A DNA stretch of 64,000 nucleotides from Moniliophthora roreri (GCA_001466705.2 LATX02000192.1:434001-498000), one strand, 5' to 3'; shown: positions 38,716 to 52,000, numbered from the stretch's first letter. The notes: a model not told the origin generated them from the sequence alone. Translations and numbers: made by a program.

Positions 38716-40187
38716 ATGTCAAGTGCATATGAGGAGACACTTGCTCCCTACTTGACACTGCAAAATGTACTTGTGAAACCGGCTGCAAAGTTTATTGTGA
38801 GTGTTCATGCCTTACCAACCTGTTGTTAGTCACTCGCTGAGACGCATTCTAGGTCTCGTTTTTCCTCTACGGTATCCTTCAAGGCTTTGCTCTACCGTCA
38901 ATCTCTGTCTAACTTAGACATGTAGGTCTTTACACCCCCATTTTTGGCATGTGCCTCCACATTCTTTTGCAACGACACAACCGACCAAATCGACATCTTT
39001 ACCTTGGAGGGACCATTTCCCTCTTCTTTCTAATCACTTCGCTCAATATCATTGATACATACGGTAATTTTCGACAAGCAGCTATATACTTCGAGGCCGC
39101 AACAACGAAGGAACACGATCCAGCGCTTGCCTACCTCCGAGGTAATAAGTTCAAGACAATTTGGAAGTCAGTGAATGAATATTCGCAATACTTCAGGACT
39201 GCTGATCACATTATAGGGCTCTGACTCAAGTCTTCGGGATAATGACCAGGTCTGCCAACCTACTCTTCGATCCCAATTCCCTTGCTGATACCCCAGATGG
39301 CAGTATTATCTCAAATTCCATGCTTGTACGCTTCAACATCCATATTTTCTCTTCTGATCGACTCAAAGATATTCCAGATGCATCGGTGCTATGTTATCTG
39401 GGGGTGCCGGAGACGATTTGCTGTTCCAATGATAATCGTTCTTATCACTGTCAGTTGTACGTTTTTACTCAAGTTTTTCACCGTCATTCCACAATTGACT
39501 TGACGTGTACAGTAATCGGAATACTTCAAGGCATCATGATTACCATCGGAATAAGCAACACCGAAGACCCAACCAAGCAAGCATTATTCCAAGCAGGCCC
39601 CAAGCTTAACTTGGTATTTCGCATTGCGAATACATTGTTTAACTTGAGCTTGACGTGTCTCACGGGTACGTCTCTCGCCTAAATTACTCTTATCTCTCAT
39701 TTCATTGAACTACTCATAGCGGGACGGATATGGTACATCGCGCGACAGCTCGAGAATCAGAAAAAATACTGTCCGATCATTGCTATTATGTACGTGTGCA
39801 CCTTGTCACTAAGATGCCTGGCCACTCACGCTCGCAACAGACTCGAATCCGGCCTCATATACCCCACAGTTCAGATCATCGATTTAATTTTTAGTTATAT
39901 CATCAGTCCTGCACGATACGGTGGAATGCCGTTTGATTTCTTCGAGGTTGTCTATCACGCTTGTGTAAGTCCCTGACCCGACATTCATTTTGCTCTCTGT
40001 GAGACTGACAAACCGAGACGAGCAGGGTATAGCACCAACCTTGATTACCGTACGTACTGCAGCAGGACGGAGTGTAGAGAATGTCCCTGGGCCGATATTT
40101 TCGACAATCAGGTTCACAAGTCATACGGTAACGGACATGGATGAGGTTAGAGTTGACTTGCGTGGGAGCGACGAGAATGAGAAGTAG
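38716..40187 (+). CDS. seven-TM membrane protein of an agaricomycete family
   Basis: Nine-exon gene of 344 residues: 38716-38796, 38853-38871, 38926-39166, 39217-39325, 39378-39453, 39513-39665, 39720-39789, 39841-39964 and 40026-40187. All eight introns are GT-AG, 50-61 bp, and the phases agree throughout. The second exon is only 19 nt. Family marks are a first membrane segment (FIVSFFLYGLYTPIFGMCL), ISNSMLMHRCYVIWG (145-159, the usual ADALLIYRCYVIWG), LTAGRIWYIARQLE (225-238), ESGLIYP (252-258) and GIAPTLITVRTAAGRSVE after the last membrane helix (292 on), then a short polar tail. This is an abundant lineage-specific family of receptor-like proteins in mushrooms; ligand and role are unknown. 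The least certain part is exon 4 (residues 114-150), where the loop is longer than I expect. Confidence 0.82.
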
Positions 40188-41175
40188 GTCATCACGACCA
40201 ACTCGTCGGTGCATAGATATGAGCGTATTTAAGAAGCGACCAAACCTACCAATTCGTGTACTGTACATAGTACAATAGGAAGACAAGATACCCGTATCAA
40301 ATCCTATACTCGTTATTGAATGGACGGAGAATATTAGCTTCAGCATTTGTAGGTCCGTATAGATCTCGACCTCCCAAAACAAGTACTGGCTGAAGAAGGT
40401 GCTTCCGTGTCCAAAATCTCTGAATCATTCCTAATCAGTTCATATGTACAAAAAAGTGCCAGTGATACCGATAGTCCGATGTATCAACACTTGTTGCGAA
40501 TCGATGGCCGCGATGAAGAACACAAAGATCCGAGGAGCATCGATACTAGAGTGACGTTCACGAGTAGGCGGGAGCTAGTAAGTTCTTCCCGCGGCGGCAT
40601 CCCGTCTTTTAGATGGTTGATGCCGACGCGCCTCGGACACCCCTATTTACCCGCTGCACCAACTTTATGGCGATAGTTGCCTCTCCTAATGGAAGCAGCA
40701 CCCCGTCAAGCACGTCTGGCTGATGGTGGCGTCTTGTGGCTGCTGTAACTCCTGTATTCTATCTGCCGTAGTCGTAGGGCCGAGGTAAGAAAACGTGGTC
40801 GCAACGAGAACTGATGAAAGCGGGAAGATTGAAGACCGGGTAAGGTGTGTACTAAGTACGTGACACACGACCAGTTGACAATGTATCTGCATGCGTGCAG
40901 CGAGATTGACGGTAGTTCAGTAGAAGTCTGTACAATTCAGAGACTCCGCATGTATCGAATCGAATCACTTACAATCAAGCATCCCCCTGTTCCTTTCGAG
41001 TGTGTAATGGTGACCACTGTCAGCACCTGCGTATTTGCGATAACATCTAAAAAAGGCCGCTATCAGATATGCCTATACATTGAACCTTCTTCAATCAGAA
41101 CATGAACCTCGCAACTGGACAACTTGATCGACTCACAACCATTCACCCATTCTCTACAAATCACCGGCCGCTGAA
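40188..41175. other. intergenic stretch after the seven-TM gene
   Basis: No supported gene. It holds the 3' flank of the seven-TM gene and short overlapping open frames beginning at non-ATG codons. Confidence 0.45.
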
Positions 41176-43690
41176 AGTCTTTCCGCCATTTCCCGTACGC
41201 GGCTGGAACCACTGCCTTCCCTGGAAATCCGCTTCAAGCACGAGTGCGCTTGGCAATATGAAAAAGTAGTTGTTTTTGGTGTTTAGCACGAAACGGTCAA
41301 ATGCGGGATGCACTCACCAAATCCATCAGCAAGTTCAACGTCATTCAACGCCTTCATTAACGTATTCCCCGCTTCCCCACAAGATATTTATAGCTGATGA
41401 TTTGCGGGATTGAAGACCGTGACTAAGAATACATAGGTGAGGATGGCCTCAATAATGCGGCATCGGGGACATACCGACCAGAAATCAGAAAAACCGTCGT
41501 GACCGCCTCATTCCATAAACAAACGGAGAACTTCGGCTTCGATGCCATTCAGCCGTATACAGTTGGCTTTGAGTGTCCGATGAATCAAGAAGGCAACTGA
41601 AGTGCGGTTCAAACTTATAGCCCTGCTACTGTTCAATTAGTAAAATATCCTTATGCTTACCGGTAAATTGTAGATCGCGGTTCATACAGTGATTGTGACC
41701 CTGTATCCCGCAGTGATGAAATAGACGCTGCTCTCGCGTTCCATCGGAAGCGGGAAGAAGCGCCGTCTTGATTTGACATAAATGATTAGTATACGGCTTA
41801 ACTAGTGGCATCTGGGAATGCCAAACCAACTGCGCATGCTAGTCGAGGTATATTCATTGTCAAGTGAGTCAAGTGATGAAAACTCACATTGAAGAATTCG
41901 GCTCAAAATGGACCACTCCGGTGACGGCTTCCATGAGATGGGCTTGAAAGCTTTGCGGCGCCATTTTCTCTCTGTTGCGGCTTCAGTTTTTGCTATCATA
42001 GAATCAAGGTTAAATTGACTTCTGAATTGTGCAGGTAAACAATCCAGGAACATGCATTATATCTGTCGTCCGTTTTCTATGTCATGAATAAAAGGCAATA
42101 TAGAATAAGCATATAGCACTTACCGCGAATGAAACCGTACATACCTAGCTTCGCTCGGTGGTAACAGTATACACCTGAGAACGTGGTGCCGTCCGAAAAA
42201 CCCGTGAGTTCTGAGTCAGAAAGAGAGCAGAGTACCGGTATAGATAGGGTGTCTTGCGAGTTTTCCGTTTTTTTTTTTTTTTTTTGGGTATGAAGACCCA
42301 AGGGTTAGTTTGACATCAGGGTCAGTCATAGATCTCTCTGGACACGCACACAAGCCAGGAAAGATCTAGCATCTATGTCCGAGATCTGGCGTGCCAATTA
42401 CACGACTTGAGCGCCGTATTCATTTCCAGGACCGTGACTAAATTCACGTTTGAATTTCGTTTCCAAGCAAGATGCCACGGGTTGAAAAAGTCGGAATAAT
42501 CACCATTTTGGCTTTTGGGAGCGACCTAGAATGCTACGTCAGCTAAAAAAGAAGAAAAGAAAAAAAAGGGCCATCAGTACTGACCCATCACACCGTCGAG
42601 CCTGCCCGAGTTTCTCGCAAACTGTCCTATGAGGAAGGATCGAAGCCGACTCCGTTTCGTCGGTCAGCTTTGACATCCACCGTGCTTGTCCATCGATTTT
42701 GGAACACAGGCGTCTTCCAAGCGCATAACTCCGTCCATTCGATGATAGGATCAATAGCCGGTCCATACAGACCTAACAGTGATTAGAGGGAATCCGGTCC
42801 GTAATGGGAGATGCAAATGGAGAACAGCTCACAGTGAGCTTGATAGAACGTTCTAAATCAGTAAACCGTCGGAAACTATTACACTCAACTTCGGTGAAAA
42901 GCACCAGTACTTCCATGCCAAGCCCTGCACATGCGATGGGAGCACCGGACGAGTTTCCCCTAGTGATGTCATACCGAGATAAAAGCTCTCCGCATGGAAT
43001 AAACGTCGGAGCATTCTGTTTCCATATTTGGTAAGAGTCACCGGCCTTCGACTCTCGAGCCAATGAATTCTGTCGATTGACCGCCATCTGCTAGGGGCTG
43101 GGTGTCTCCATCTAACGCGTCTTTAAGCAGAAATATGGGACAAATGAGAAAATGAGCGTATTCCCGTACTCTGAGGACCTTTTTTGTCATCTCGTTGAGT
43201 CGCTTTTACCTACACGTCCATGGAGAACCGGTTGACTGGAAATCCCGACTGCATTACGCCTTTCAGCGATATGTCTTCCCCCTAAATATCTGAACATAGA
43301 TATACTCAGCTGTTATCGCCGCTCTCAGCATCGCGAAGGTGCAAGATTGAAGACACGCGTTCACGCGCCTCGTGCGAGGAGCTCTCACGTTTTCCGTTTC
43401 ACCGAACTTGTCTTGTGAGGACAACCCTCGCTCACTCCTCGGATCCTTGCTCACCACGTGTGCTACTCCACCACCCACGTATGTACCTCAAATATCTTGC
43501 ACATCACTTGTCGTCATCCTTCTCCCGATGAAGCGCAGGAACCATGAGCCATTTCTCTAGTTTGAGTATCTCCTTACCTACCTTTTGACGATCTCGTGGT
43601 CCGGTTTATCCTTATAGCCTAACTGGTTGGTTCAAATTCAGGACGCCCAAACCCGAGATCAGCCACAAGTACGAGTAACATGGGTGAACG
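41176..43690 (-). repeat. inverted duplication, arm A
   Basis: Read on the minus strand, this stretch matches 61065-64000 on the plus strand in the same order over its whole length. Anchors include 43300-43330 with 61555-61580 (ATGCTGAGAGCGGCGATAAC), 42880-42900 with 62100-62120 (GTGCTTTTCACCGAAGTTGA), 42440-42480 with 62580-62612, 42138-42160 with 62898-62920 (TGTTACCACCGAGCGA), 41860-41895 with 63185-63220, and 41185-41225 with 63945-64000. By eye the matched blocks agree at roughly 70-80 percent, with many indels. Neither arm shows clear terminal repeats. Arm A carries an open frame (42773-43087) that is broken in arm B. Confidence 0.85.
42773..43087 (-). CDS. open frame in duplication arm A, function unknown
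   Basis: A 104-codon ATG frame, from MAVNRQNSLARE to a stop at 42773, with the blocks AGDSYQIWK, CGELLSRYDITRGNSSGAPI and VLFTEVECNSFRRF. In the other arm the corresponding sequence keeps AGESYQIWK, CGEFTSRYPIPRGNWSYAPI and VLFTEVESGSF, but in shifted frames and with stops. The match at the protein level suggests an older coding sequence. It may be a middle exon of a larger gene, as arm A also shows TGFSDGTTFSGVYCYHRA further on (about 42150-42210, minus). I do not recognise the family. Confidence 0.35.
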   Translation of the reverse strand: MAVNRQNSLARESKAGDSYQIWKQNAPTFIPCGELLSRYDITRGNSSGAPIACAGLGMEVLVLFTEVECNSFRRFTDLERSIKLTVSCSPFASPITDRIPSNHC

Positions 43691-43926
43691 TGCCTACTCA
43701 TCTTGACCAAGGATCTCAGCTGCGAACCTCGCACAACCACCTTAATCGTACACGTTCCCAGAAATAATGAACCGTTACGCGTTACATCCAAGCTAGTTTT
43801 GTGCAGAATTAAAAGGCTCGTGGCATTCAAGAAAGAGCATAAGCGCCCACGCTTCACAATAATATACAGCTATAAGTTAACGATACTCTCATACTCATGT
43901 GTCCAAAAAAACACCAACTCTCAATG

Positions 43927-44927
43927 CTACACCTCATCCGCTATTCGACTCGTTAAATTCGACAACATCAAAAACGCCTCCAACAATCCAGGTACCACAA
44001 AAGGTTCCCTACACTCCCTTTCAACATCCTTCAATCCCTCTTCCGCGGTCTTCCTCCTCCTTCGTTCTTCGTCGAGCTGCTTTTCGATCATCCTTAATCG
44101 TGTTTTGATTACTGCACGGCCGTTCAATATGGCTTGGGCCACGTAAATAGAGAGAGAAAACGCACTCAGCTCACTCCCAGCACTCATCGTTCCACTAGGC
44201 GAAGCCTCTGGTATATTAGGCGCGTTCATACGTTTGAGCTCGTCTATGATCGTTTGTTCTTTCTCCAAACCGGCGTGTAGTTGTCTCCGGATTTCAGCTA
44301 GTTCAGAAAGTAGTTTCGATACATGGTCTTGAGTGGGAGCTGCGGTTGATTTGCTTGAAGTCGCTGAGTGAGATTGAGATGTTGAAGGTTGGGGCTGGTT
44401 GAGCTGAAAGTATGGCAGCTTAAGTATGTGCGAGGGAACACAAAGACGGGACTGAAACTGACACCGTTGGAACTGAAGGTCGTGTTATCATCAAGAGGAA
44501 TGGGTATCGACAAAGCTGAGGGTATTGGTATGGCCTGCATAGGAGTCAGGTGTAAGAGCGTGGTAATGGATGGACGGGTTTAAGACGTACGGTCATTGTG
44601 GGCACGGGATTCAACGTAGAAGCAACTGACGTAGCTGATTCGGTGTTTATTGTGTTTGTCTGCAAGAAGGTTGAGCTTGAATGATAGCTACTCCCTGATG
44701 GAACTGTAGTCTCCTGCAAAAAAAACGGATAAGCAAACAAGCAGTTCACGAAGGCATTGGCGACGTACAGTAACCGCCTCGGACTCGGACTTCATAATCT
44801 GCCCTCCGATATCATCTAGTAGCATTTGTGCTTGACGTTGCAAAACATCATCACTCGGTCTTGTCCAAGAAAGATTTCGATATTTCGCTGTCTTCTCTGG
44901 ACTTAAGTTTGAGTTCTTCTGGGACAT
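43927..44927 (-). CDS. coiled-coil protein, function unknown
   Basis: Proposed four-exon gene of 276 residues: 44927-44769, 44713-44591, 44534-44463 and 44403-43927. The introns are 55, 56 and 59 bp; the third uses GTCAGT as donor, which keeps the frame, while the alternative GTGTCA two bases earlier breaks it. The N-terminus is polar (MSQKNSNLSPEKTAKYRNLSW) with a short helix (DDVLQRQAQMLLDDIGGQIM). The middle is Ser/Thr/Pro-rich. The C-terminal half is probably a coiled coil: KLLSELAEIRRQLHAGLEKE, then RLRMIEKQLDEERRRRKTAE, ending LLEAFLMLSNLTSRIADEV. The open frame continues a little upstream of the ATG. It lies 110 bp after the gene at 45038-45501 on the same strand; a single joined gene was considered but no in-frame join was found. 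Confidence 0.6.
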
Positions 44928-45037
44928 GCTTGGGCCCTTTGGGTATTGATTTTTGTGTCTACACATCGATCAGCTTTCAGCTATTCAAAGAAGGCGAGAT
45001 ACGCACGGCGGCGGTGCCAAATACAACGTGTCACTGT

Positions 45038-45501
45038 TCAAGTCGATGAGCCAGCCAATCTTGCATTAAACGACGACACAATCTGGCCAATGCACATTGA
45101 TAGATTTCTCAACACCTTCTCAAGGTGCGCCTTTTCTCCATCAGTCTTGGGCTCGAGCTTGGAATGGAGCGTGTGGTCCAGTGTCTACAGCTGGGTCGAT
45201 ACTTCGAACAAGGCGGCATAAAAATTTAAGCACGTACGCTTCCAACCGTAGTCTCCCACCAAAACTCCATGACACCCTTTTCGACCACTGAGATATTTCC
45301 ATTTGCCGGTAACGGCAGCTTGAGGACGCCTAAATCGGTTTTGAGTATTTGCATGGCATTGTGGGAATCGGCCTTGGTAACGAGGGAAGCTTTGAAGCCG
45401 GTATATTTAATGATGACTTTGTCTATGACCGGGGCTCGTTTGGGTTGCATGATGGTGGTCAGTAAAGACCTGTCCAGTGTCCACGTAAGCAACGCGGGCA
45501 T
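45038..45501 (-). CDS. small conserved-looking protein, function unknown
   Basis: Proposed two-exon gene of 136 residues: 45501-45238 and 45184-45038, with a 53-bp GT-AG intron in phase 0. The first exon reads as a compact folded domain (VIDKVIIKYTGFKASLVTK, MQILKTDLGVLKLPLP, EKGVMEFWWETTVGS). The second continues as a helix (KTDGEKAHLEKVLRNLSMC) and ends ARLAGSST. I do not recognise the family. More coding sequence may lie upstream: an open segment at 45881-46057 on the same strand has a similar character, so the true gene may be longer. Confidence 0.45.
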
Positions 45502-45880
45502 TGCTACACGCCGTGTTGCTTTCAACTATTTACCTGGTCTTGCTCTGGAGGTATCGTTCAAATTCTCTAGCTGCTGGTAATCAGCTTGATAAAGGATCTT
45601 ATGTCGAAATGAAGGGAAGCATGTTTAGCGTCGCGGTTTACACATGCACCCACATCATCATAAGCGCGCGGTTCCGGATTGGCCAAAAATGTCCTGCATC
45701 GTACGACTTGCTACCCTCGCTTTATGACGCTCTCTCTAAAGCCTACTTCTGAGTTAGTCTTCCTCGTCTCTTGAATCGGCTCGCAAAGATACCCTCCGAC
45801 TCGGACTGCTGTGGACTACCTGTCTTTGGCAGAAACAGAGGGGGCCAACCATATCTCTCGATGCTAACCCGAAATCTCAC

Positions 45881-46057
45881 CTCGACCTTGGGTTCTAGCT
45901 TCAAGCTCTGGATGACAAAAAGGAAATAAGCGACGGCGTCGGGTGCAGGCATAACATTGGCTTTGTGCATCATGACAACGACAACGTCGTAAGATTGACT
46001 TTGGCTCCATCTGGTCTGAAGCTTCAAATTTGCTACTGGATCTGTCGAGCTTGTTCC
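45881..46057 (-). CDS. possible exon upstream of the 136-residue gene
   Basis: An open segment without an ATG at its start, reading TDPVANLKLQTRWSQSQSYD, VVVVMMHKANVMPAPDAVAY and FLFVIQSLKLEPKVE, then a good donor GTGAGA at 45880. It could belong to the gene at 45038-45501 or be a separate short gene. I could not find a join to a start codon or to the next exon that keeps the frame. Confidence 0.25.
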
Positions 46058-49000
46058 TTACTCATGTCCTCTGCGCTGGCGGTATCCGCATCGTGTTGAA
46101 GTATCTGTGGCAAGAAGGTCGTGTACGTGCTACTTTGAGCTGGGATCTTTTTCCAGTCGTTCACGTTCTTATCAGCCCTTAATCTGCTTCATCTGTTTCT
46201 GGCTCCTTCGACTACGGAAACGCTGAGCATGCCTATGCCAATCTCCGTTCTTCCCGTAACGAGACAGTACTTGGGACTACCGAATCAATCTTTACGAGTT
46301 TTATTATGGCTCAGCGACTCAAGCTCTCGATACACGGCCAAACTATCTGTGAATCTCTTCCCCATTTTACTTGGTCAGGCCTGAAACTCTAAGACCTCGA
46401 GATCCTCACTGGGCAGTGCCGGCCATACTCAGGAGAAATCCTACAGAGTTCTATCGTCTCTTGGCGTAATTTGAACCTCTCACCCTCTCTGGACACCCAG
46501 GGCTCACCTTTACCTGTTTCATAATAGTCCCAGACTACCAGCAATCCTGAGATCTGAGAATCCTGAATCTGTGAGCTTTCACTGTACTGTTACTTGGAAT
46601 TTTCGTCTCGCTACGTCAGTTTCAATCACCTTTCTTGGGTATTACCTTACCCGAGACTCATGCGTATCTCTGAGTTCTCAAACTACGAAGCTCAGCGCAT
46701 CGCCAAGCCTTCAAGAATCAAACCGAGAATCCACCCCTACCTGTAGCAAGCAAGTGACTAGTACACTCAAGTAATCTTTCAACGCTTTATCGCAACTAGG
46801 CCGTTCAAGCTCTTGAGACACGGTAAAGGGGACTGAATCCATTTCTCATCAAGTCCCAGACTATTGGCAATCTGTTCACCTCTTTGCTCGGGCTGAGATC
46901 TGCGTGAAATCCGCTACCTTTTCGAGCTAACACCTGCCGCGAAACAACGCAGAGCTTAGCCTCAAATGAAAAATTTACGCTTTTCCTGTCTATAGTAGCG
47001 AGCGAACAAGCAACTATGTCGTGGCTTCAAATGACCGTGAATCTACACATATTAAGACCCACATTTCAACTTGTACCTAGATCAATCCTACCGGAAATCT
47101 ATCCCGACTGGAACTTTTTGTCATTCATCTATCACGCTCACATGTCAGGAGTCAGACTGTTTTCGGCCGTGTAGTGGGTAGTAAATCGTACGATGTACCC
47201 CGCATCCCGAACCGCGTTATTCATCCATCACGCGCCCCCCCCCATGTCAAAGTTGTTCTTGGCCGTGTTCGAGACGTATCGGTGATATGTATCCGAATCA
47301 CCTCTCTTTCAGGTACCTACCCCACATTTCGAATCGTGCCCACTCTTATTTATTTTTACTCGGAAATCCGTGTCCACCATACGGTCCAACGTCATATGTG
47401 TAACTTCGCCTTTCAATGCGACCCTAGACACTCTGACTATGAATGACAGATGAGTGGCTCTGCGTCTGATAGCGGGACTCCGTATTCGCCACAGGTACCC
47501 CTCCCCAAACTTTGAAGGCGCATGCTATCTACCTGATGTCTTCTCATCAGAAAAGCGAAAGCATGACCCCTACCATCTTCACTGTCAGAAATCAGATGGC
47601 GTTGGAATACCCCACCCTCGAATATACTCGGTTCCAAGTACGTTCTGAGGGAAGAACGGGCCCTTATTATCCGTGTTCATATTTATAAAGTTCAGCTTGG
47701 GACATATTACTACGAGTCCACCCGCGGTTTCTCAATCTCATCGAGGCATGTCGAGAATAGCCATACATTATTTTAGATTTTAGCCTCTACCGCGGCTTTC
47801 CCACACTCCAAGACAAGTCCTGGAGTGAGACTCGTTCTTGAAAAACATGTCAGGGCAAGTTGGAAGTTCAATCAAACTCGAGGTCTCTTATCCTTATCTT
47901 CACTCCAGAGACGCAAAATGTACAGGAACACTCTCCAACGTTCTTTCTCGAGGTCATCGTCGGTTGATGGAAATCAACAGGCACCCCAACAAAAAGGTAG
48001 CTCCACAACGCCAATCCCACTCCAACGTTCTCCCGTCCTGACCCAAAGTGCAAAAAATAAAGTACAATCATCATCATCAACTTGTGTTGATCCACATTGA
48101 CAGAGTGAGGGTGCATATTGAAGAAAAAAGAATGTTCTAAAGTCCAAGTATTTGAATTATCTGGTTTACCATGGACGCGAAGAATGAGCCTGGGGTATGA
48201 TAGTAATATAAGTCACCCAGATCCCAAGCATTCCCAAGTCTCGATAGTCGAAACCAAGACGACAACGGTAACCCGAAATGTTTAGGAGGACGGTGCCGGC
48301 GATAGCAGGTAAGAAAAGCCGCCGACATCGACTCGGAGTGAAAACATGCATCTTGGGCGCCAGAAAGGGGTTTCAGCACAAAAAAGGCATTGGCTGAATT
48401 GTTTTTCCGTTGATGAAGAAGTGAAGCGGCCGTTGTATTCAAGTTGAATGCTGAATTGGAATAGGGGGAGATGCCTCGTTACCACGACTTGGGGAATAAT
48501 TCAAGAGCACCCCAGCAGAGACGGTCTAGGCTAGGCGGCGGGTAACGCTTTTTTGCCAAACCCTCATTCCTTGGATACCTCCTATGAGATCCATACGATG
48601 CACAGGAAAACGCCGATGTACGAGATTGTGAAAGAGTCTCGCTTGGACGTGAACGTCGTGAAGGCGCTGGAGATCTTCGGTTTGTTTGATCTGGAGGAGC
48701 CGGAGGTATCATCATCTATATCCGGAATCGCGCTCGCCCAAGCGTAATGTGTAAAAATACCAGTAAGATGCTTTGAACCTGAAATAAAGAAATAAAAATG
48801 GATGGATGCAGGGTTAAAAATATACGACTTATTGCTTCCCCGGGAATCATAACATTATTGATGCAGCGGGCGCATGAGCTTGCAAGCCTGCAAGTTGACT
48901 CGTTCAGGATCACCGTGGAGAATGAACGTTACCCTTGAGAGGAAAGGGTCCGTTGGAGATCGGCCTCGGGGACGGCGAAGACCGAGTTGCCACGTTATTG

Positions 49001-52000
49001 TACCTAATTCGGGTAGTTACCGCTACAGTCGGTCCGGTGCACTGCTTGGTTGCCCTCTATAACCGAATCCATTTCCTTTGTCTTTTTGTGTGCTAGAGTA
49101 GTGTAACCTGAACTTACTAAACTACGCCGTCGGCCCTGTGACTTCAGTGCTGTCAGAACTCACCCTAATTCCAACTTACCGCCAACCGCACGGAGCGCCG
49201 TCGGGACTCTTGGGACAATGGGACAATATTATCATCATTATTTTTTCCGGGACGTGCTGCGCCAACCGCAGTGCAACTGCGGTAACTTGAATTCGACAAA
49301 ATCAGCAGATTTTTGAATCGCAGCTGTGGTTCATACTACTATTCATCTCCATGGCGAAGCATCAGACTAATCTTTATACACTCCAGTTATTTGCGTTAGG
49401 CTAATAGGATTTCTGACGAGTCAATCCAATTACTTAGATGGGACTTCAGAATCACAGCCACCACTCGATATCTTATCTTTGATCAGAAAAATCTTATCGC
49501 GGTGCCTGGAATGGTTTCCTCAAAGTTTTTGCCCGTGCCCAATCTATGGTTGCCAATCGCAGCCGTTCTTTTCAACGCAACCAATAGTGCTATCTTTCTT
49601 TTATCAGTCTAGCAGCCTGACCTCTGTGACGAGAGTGGTGTGAATCTACAAATAGCTACTTCGGATCCCTCAGCCAATAGGAAAACACGCACGATGGTCC
49701 AGACCTTCATTTCCTTGGATTTCGGACTCACGAGAAGATCATCGTTTCAGAGAAGTTTTGGTTGTGGGGGGGTTCTGGGTCTGGGCTCCGTTATTTCTAT
49801 ACTTTTTGAGCCAAGAAGCTTCAACAGCTTGTCGGTTCCACCAATCACATTGGCCTAGGCTCTCTCTCTCTAGTTCAGGTACTAAGGGCATTTCAAATTT
49901 CTTACTTGTCATGATCAGGGCTTGCTTCAGAGGAAGGGTTGGCTGGCACACACGATAAATGTCCCTTCGAGGGAGGAACTGATTGAATTTTTACGGATGA
50001 GCTCTACTGGATCGCAAAGTGCCTAATCAAAACGTGCATGAACGCCACACTGCCACTTTGCCGCCACTAGTATACAGTTCCACAGGAACGAATCACAGTG
50101 CTTTGAATCTTATATTTTAAGAACTAAACATACCTTTCCTGGAACAAAGAGATTTTGTGTTATTTCTTCGTTCCGCAAAGCGTGCCCGTACATGTCGCCT
50201 TATCCAGTTGATGAAAACCTGATCCATCAATGAAATTTGCGGCGAGCGGTCTAAGCGCCCCCGCTGACCATCGAAAAGAGACAATGATGATCGTCGTTGA
50301 GGAAAGACATATTGGGCAATTTGACAATGTCATAGCCCCAGATACCAAGGTTATATCAGACACATCAAAGAACGTACGCAGGACCAATTCCGCCCTTGTA
50401 CGGAAGGAACAATTAAAATTCCCCGACGCCAACCACAAAGGTGTAGAGGGCCCCGACTCTTATGCACCGGTGGTACGTACCTTGTGCTTATGCTCGTTGG
50501 CAGCATCACTTCTGGGCTAGGAACAGACATAAAAAATTGGCATCTCATTTGACATCAAGAACGTACCTAGATCTGCGAGAGGATTGTCAAACGACTGCCA
50601 GTGTCCAGCGGCGGTACCGAAGACAGTCAGTCGCTCTTCCCGAACATTTTCAGGACGTTCGAGCTATCTAGTAAAAAGTGACACAGAGATGGTCTCCTGT
50701 GACGTTGATAGACGCTTTGATGATTATCCCATCCCGAGTCGGGAGGGGCTGCACAGGCACAGGTTTTAGGTATCGAGGACAGATCATCGAGAGAGAGAGA
50801 AAACACCAATTGGTAGTGCGTGTTACATATTTCCAAAAGTAGACACCTAGATACCATTTTTTCTGAGGTTTTTGAGGCAGTGAGGCGCCCATTTTCCAAA
50901 TTGATATTGAAGAATTTGAGCAGTTGGCACACCTCTACAACCCCCCATCACTCGAGTTCTGATGAAAGCTTGCCAATAACGGCAGATACCAAAGTGCCCA
51001 AAAAGATTCGAGAATACCTCAGCGGCAGTCATTTCTAACCAGCTTGCAATGAACACGTCATATCATCAAAAACGGGCTGCTCGGGTACTTCGTTGACCTC
51101 TGAGCGGTGTGTCCCGGTCATAGTAAAGAGACCTGTCCGTGTTGTGTTCGGAAACACAGAGTACTGAGACCAGTGCTCAGGTCAGGTTAGATTCGGAACG
51201 GTCAGAAATCACAAGATTCCCAAGAATTCATAAGTAACAAGCGAAAAAGGCACAAAAATAGTTTGTCCGTGGTAAGCCAGAATTTTGCCAATGCAAAAGC
51301 CTATGATCAACTTGAACCCGTCCTGATGAAGAATGAAGAGGGAGGGTACCGACTTCACAACGGAGTCAGGTTATACGGGATACGGGTATGCCGCGCGCTC
51401 AAAAGCTCGTGAAAACGAATGTTGATGTGACGAGCAATGAAGCACTGCATACTCGACCCGTTCGAGAGGTCATCGACAATGACAGAAACGTTCGTAGATT
51501 GACGTTGAGAGAGAGGTACGCTGGAAGCACGGTGATGACATAGTGCGGTATCATTTCATAGATCAAAAGCAAGTCTCCGAGGATCCGTATGTTTTGATGT
51601 CCGAGGGTCCCGGTTCCTAAGCGTTTCGACTCGTTCCAGTTGCTTTGTACCCAGTAAGGCAGCTCATTTCATTTTAGATGATGCATCAAGCACGGCACTC
51701 TCTTCAAAAGACAGGGTTATCGAAAGTACGCAAAGAAGCCTAGAGGGGAGAGAACACGGCGTAGGACGGGGTACGCGGACCCGTAATGAGTAATCAACTT
51801 GATGGCTTTTCTTTCATCCAGGGTAGATACTTGCAGAGACTAAGCCTTTGTGGGGTTGCGACGAGGACACGAGAAAAAATCGGAAGGGATATATGACATA
51901 CGTAGTCGTAGCGTTAAATATACCTGTGTTATTCTTGGAGCTTGATTATTCTTAGTCTCATGTTGTTAGAAGATTATCCCCACCTATGTTCCGTTCAGCA

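Noticed and set aside
50230..51038. Two open segments that look partly protein-like
   Set aside because: No splice join gave a continuous frame and no family was recognised; mentioned in the stretch note only.
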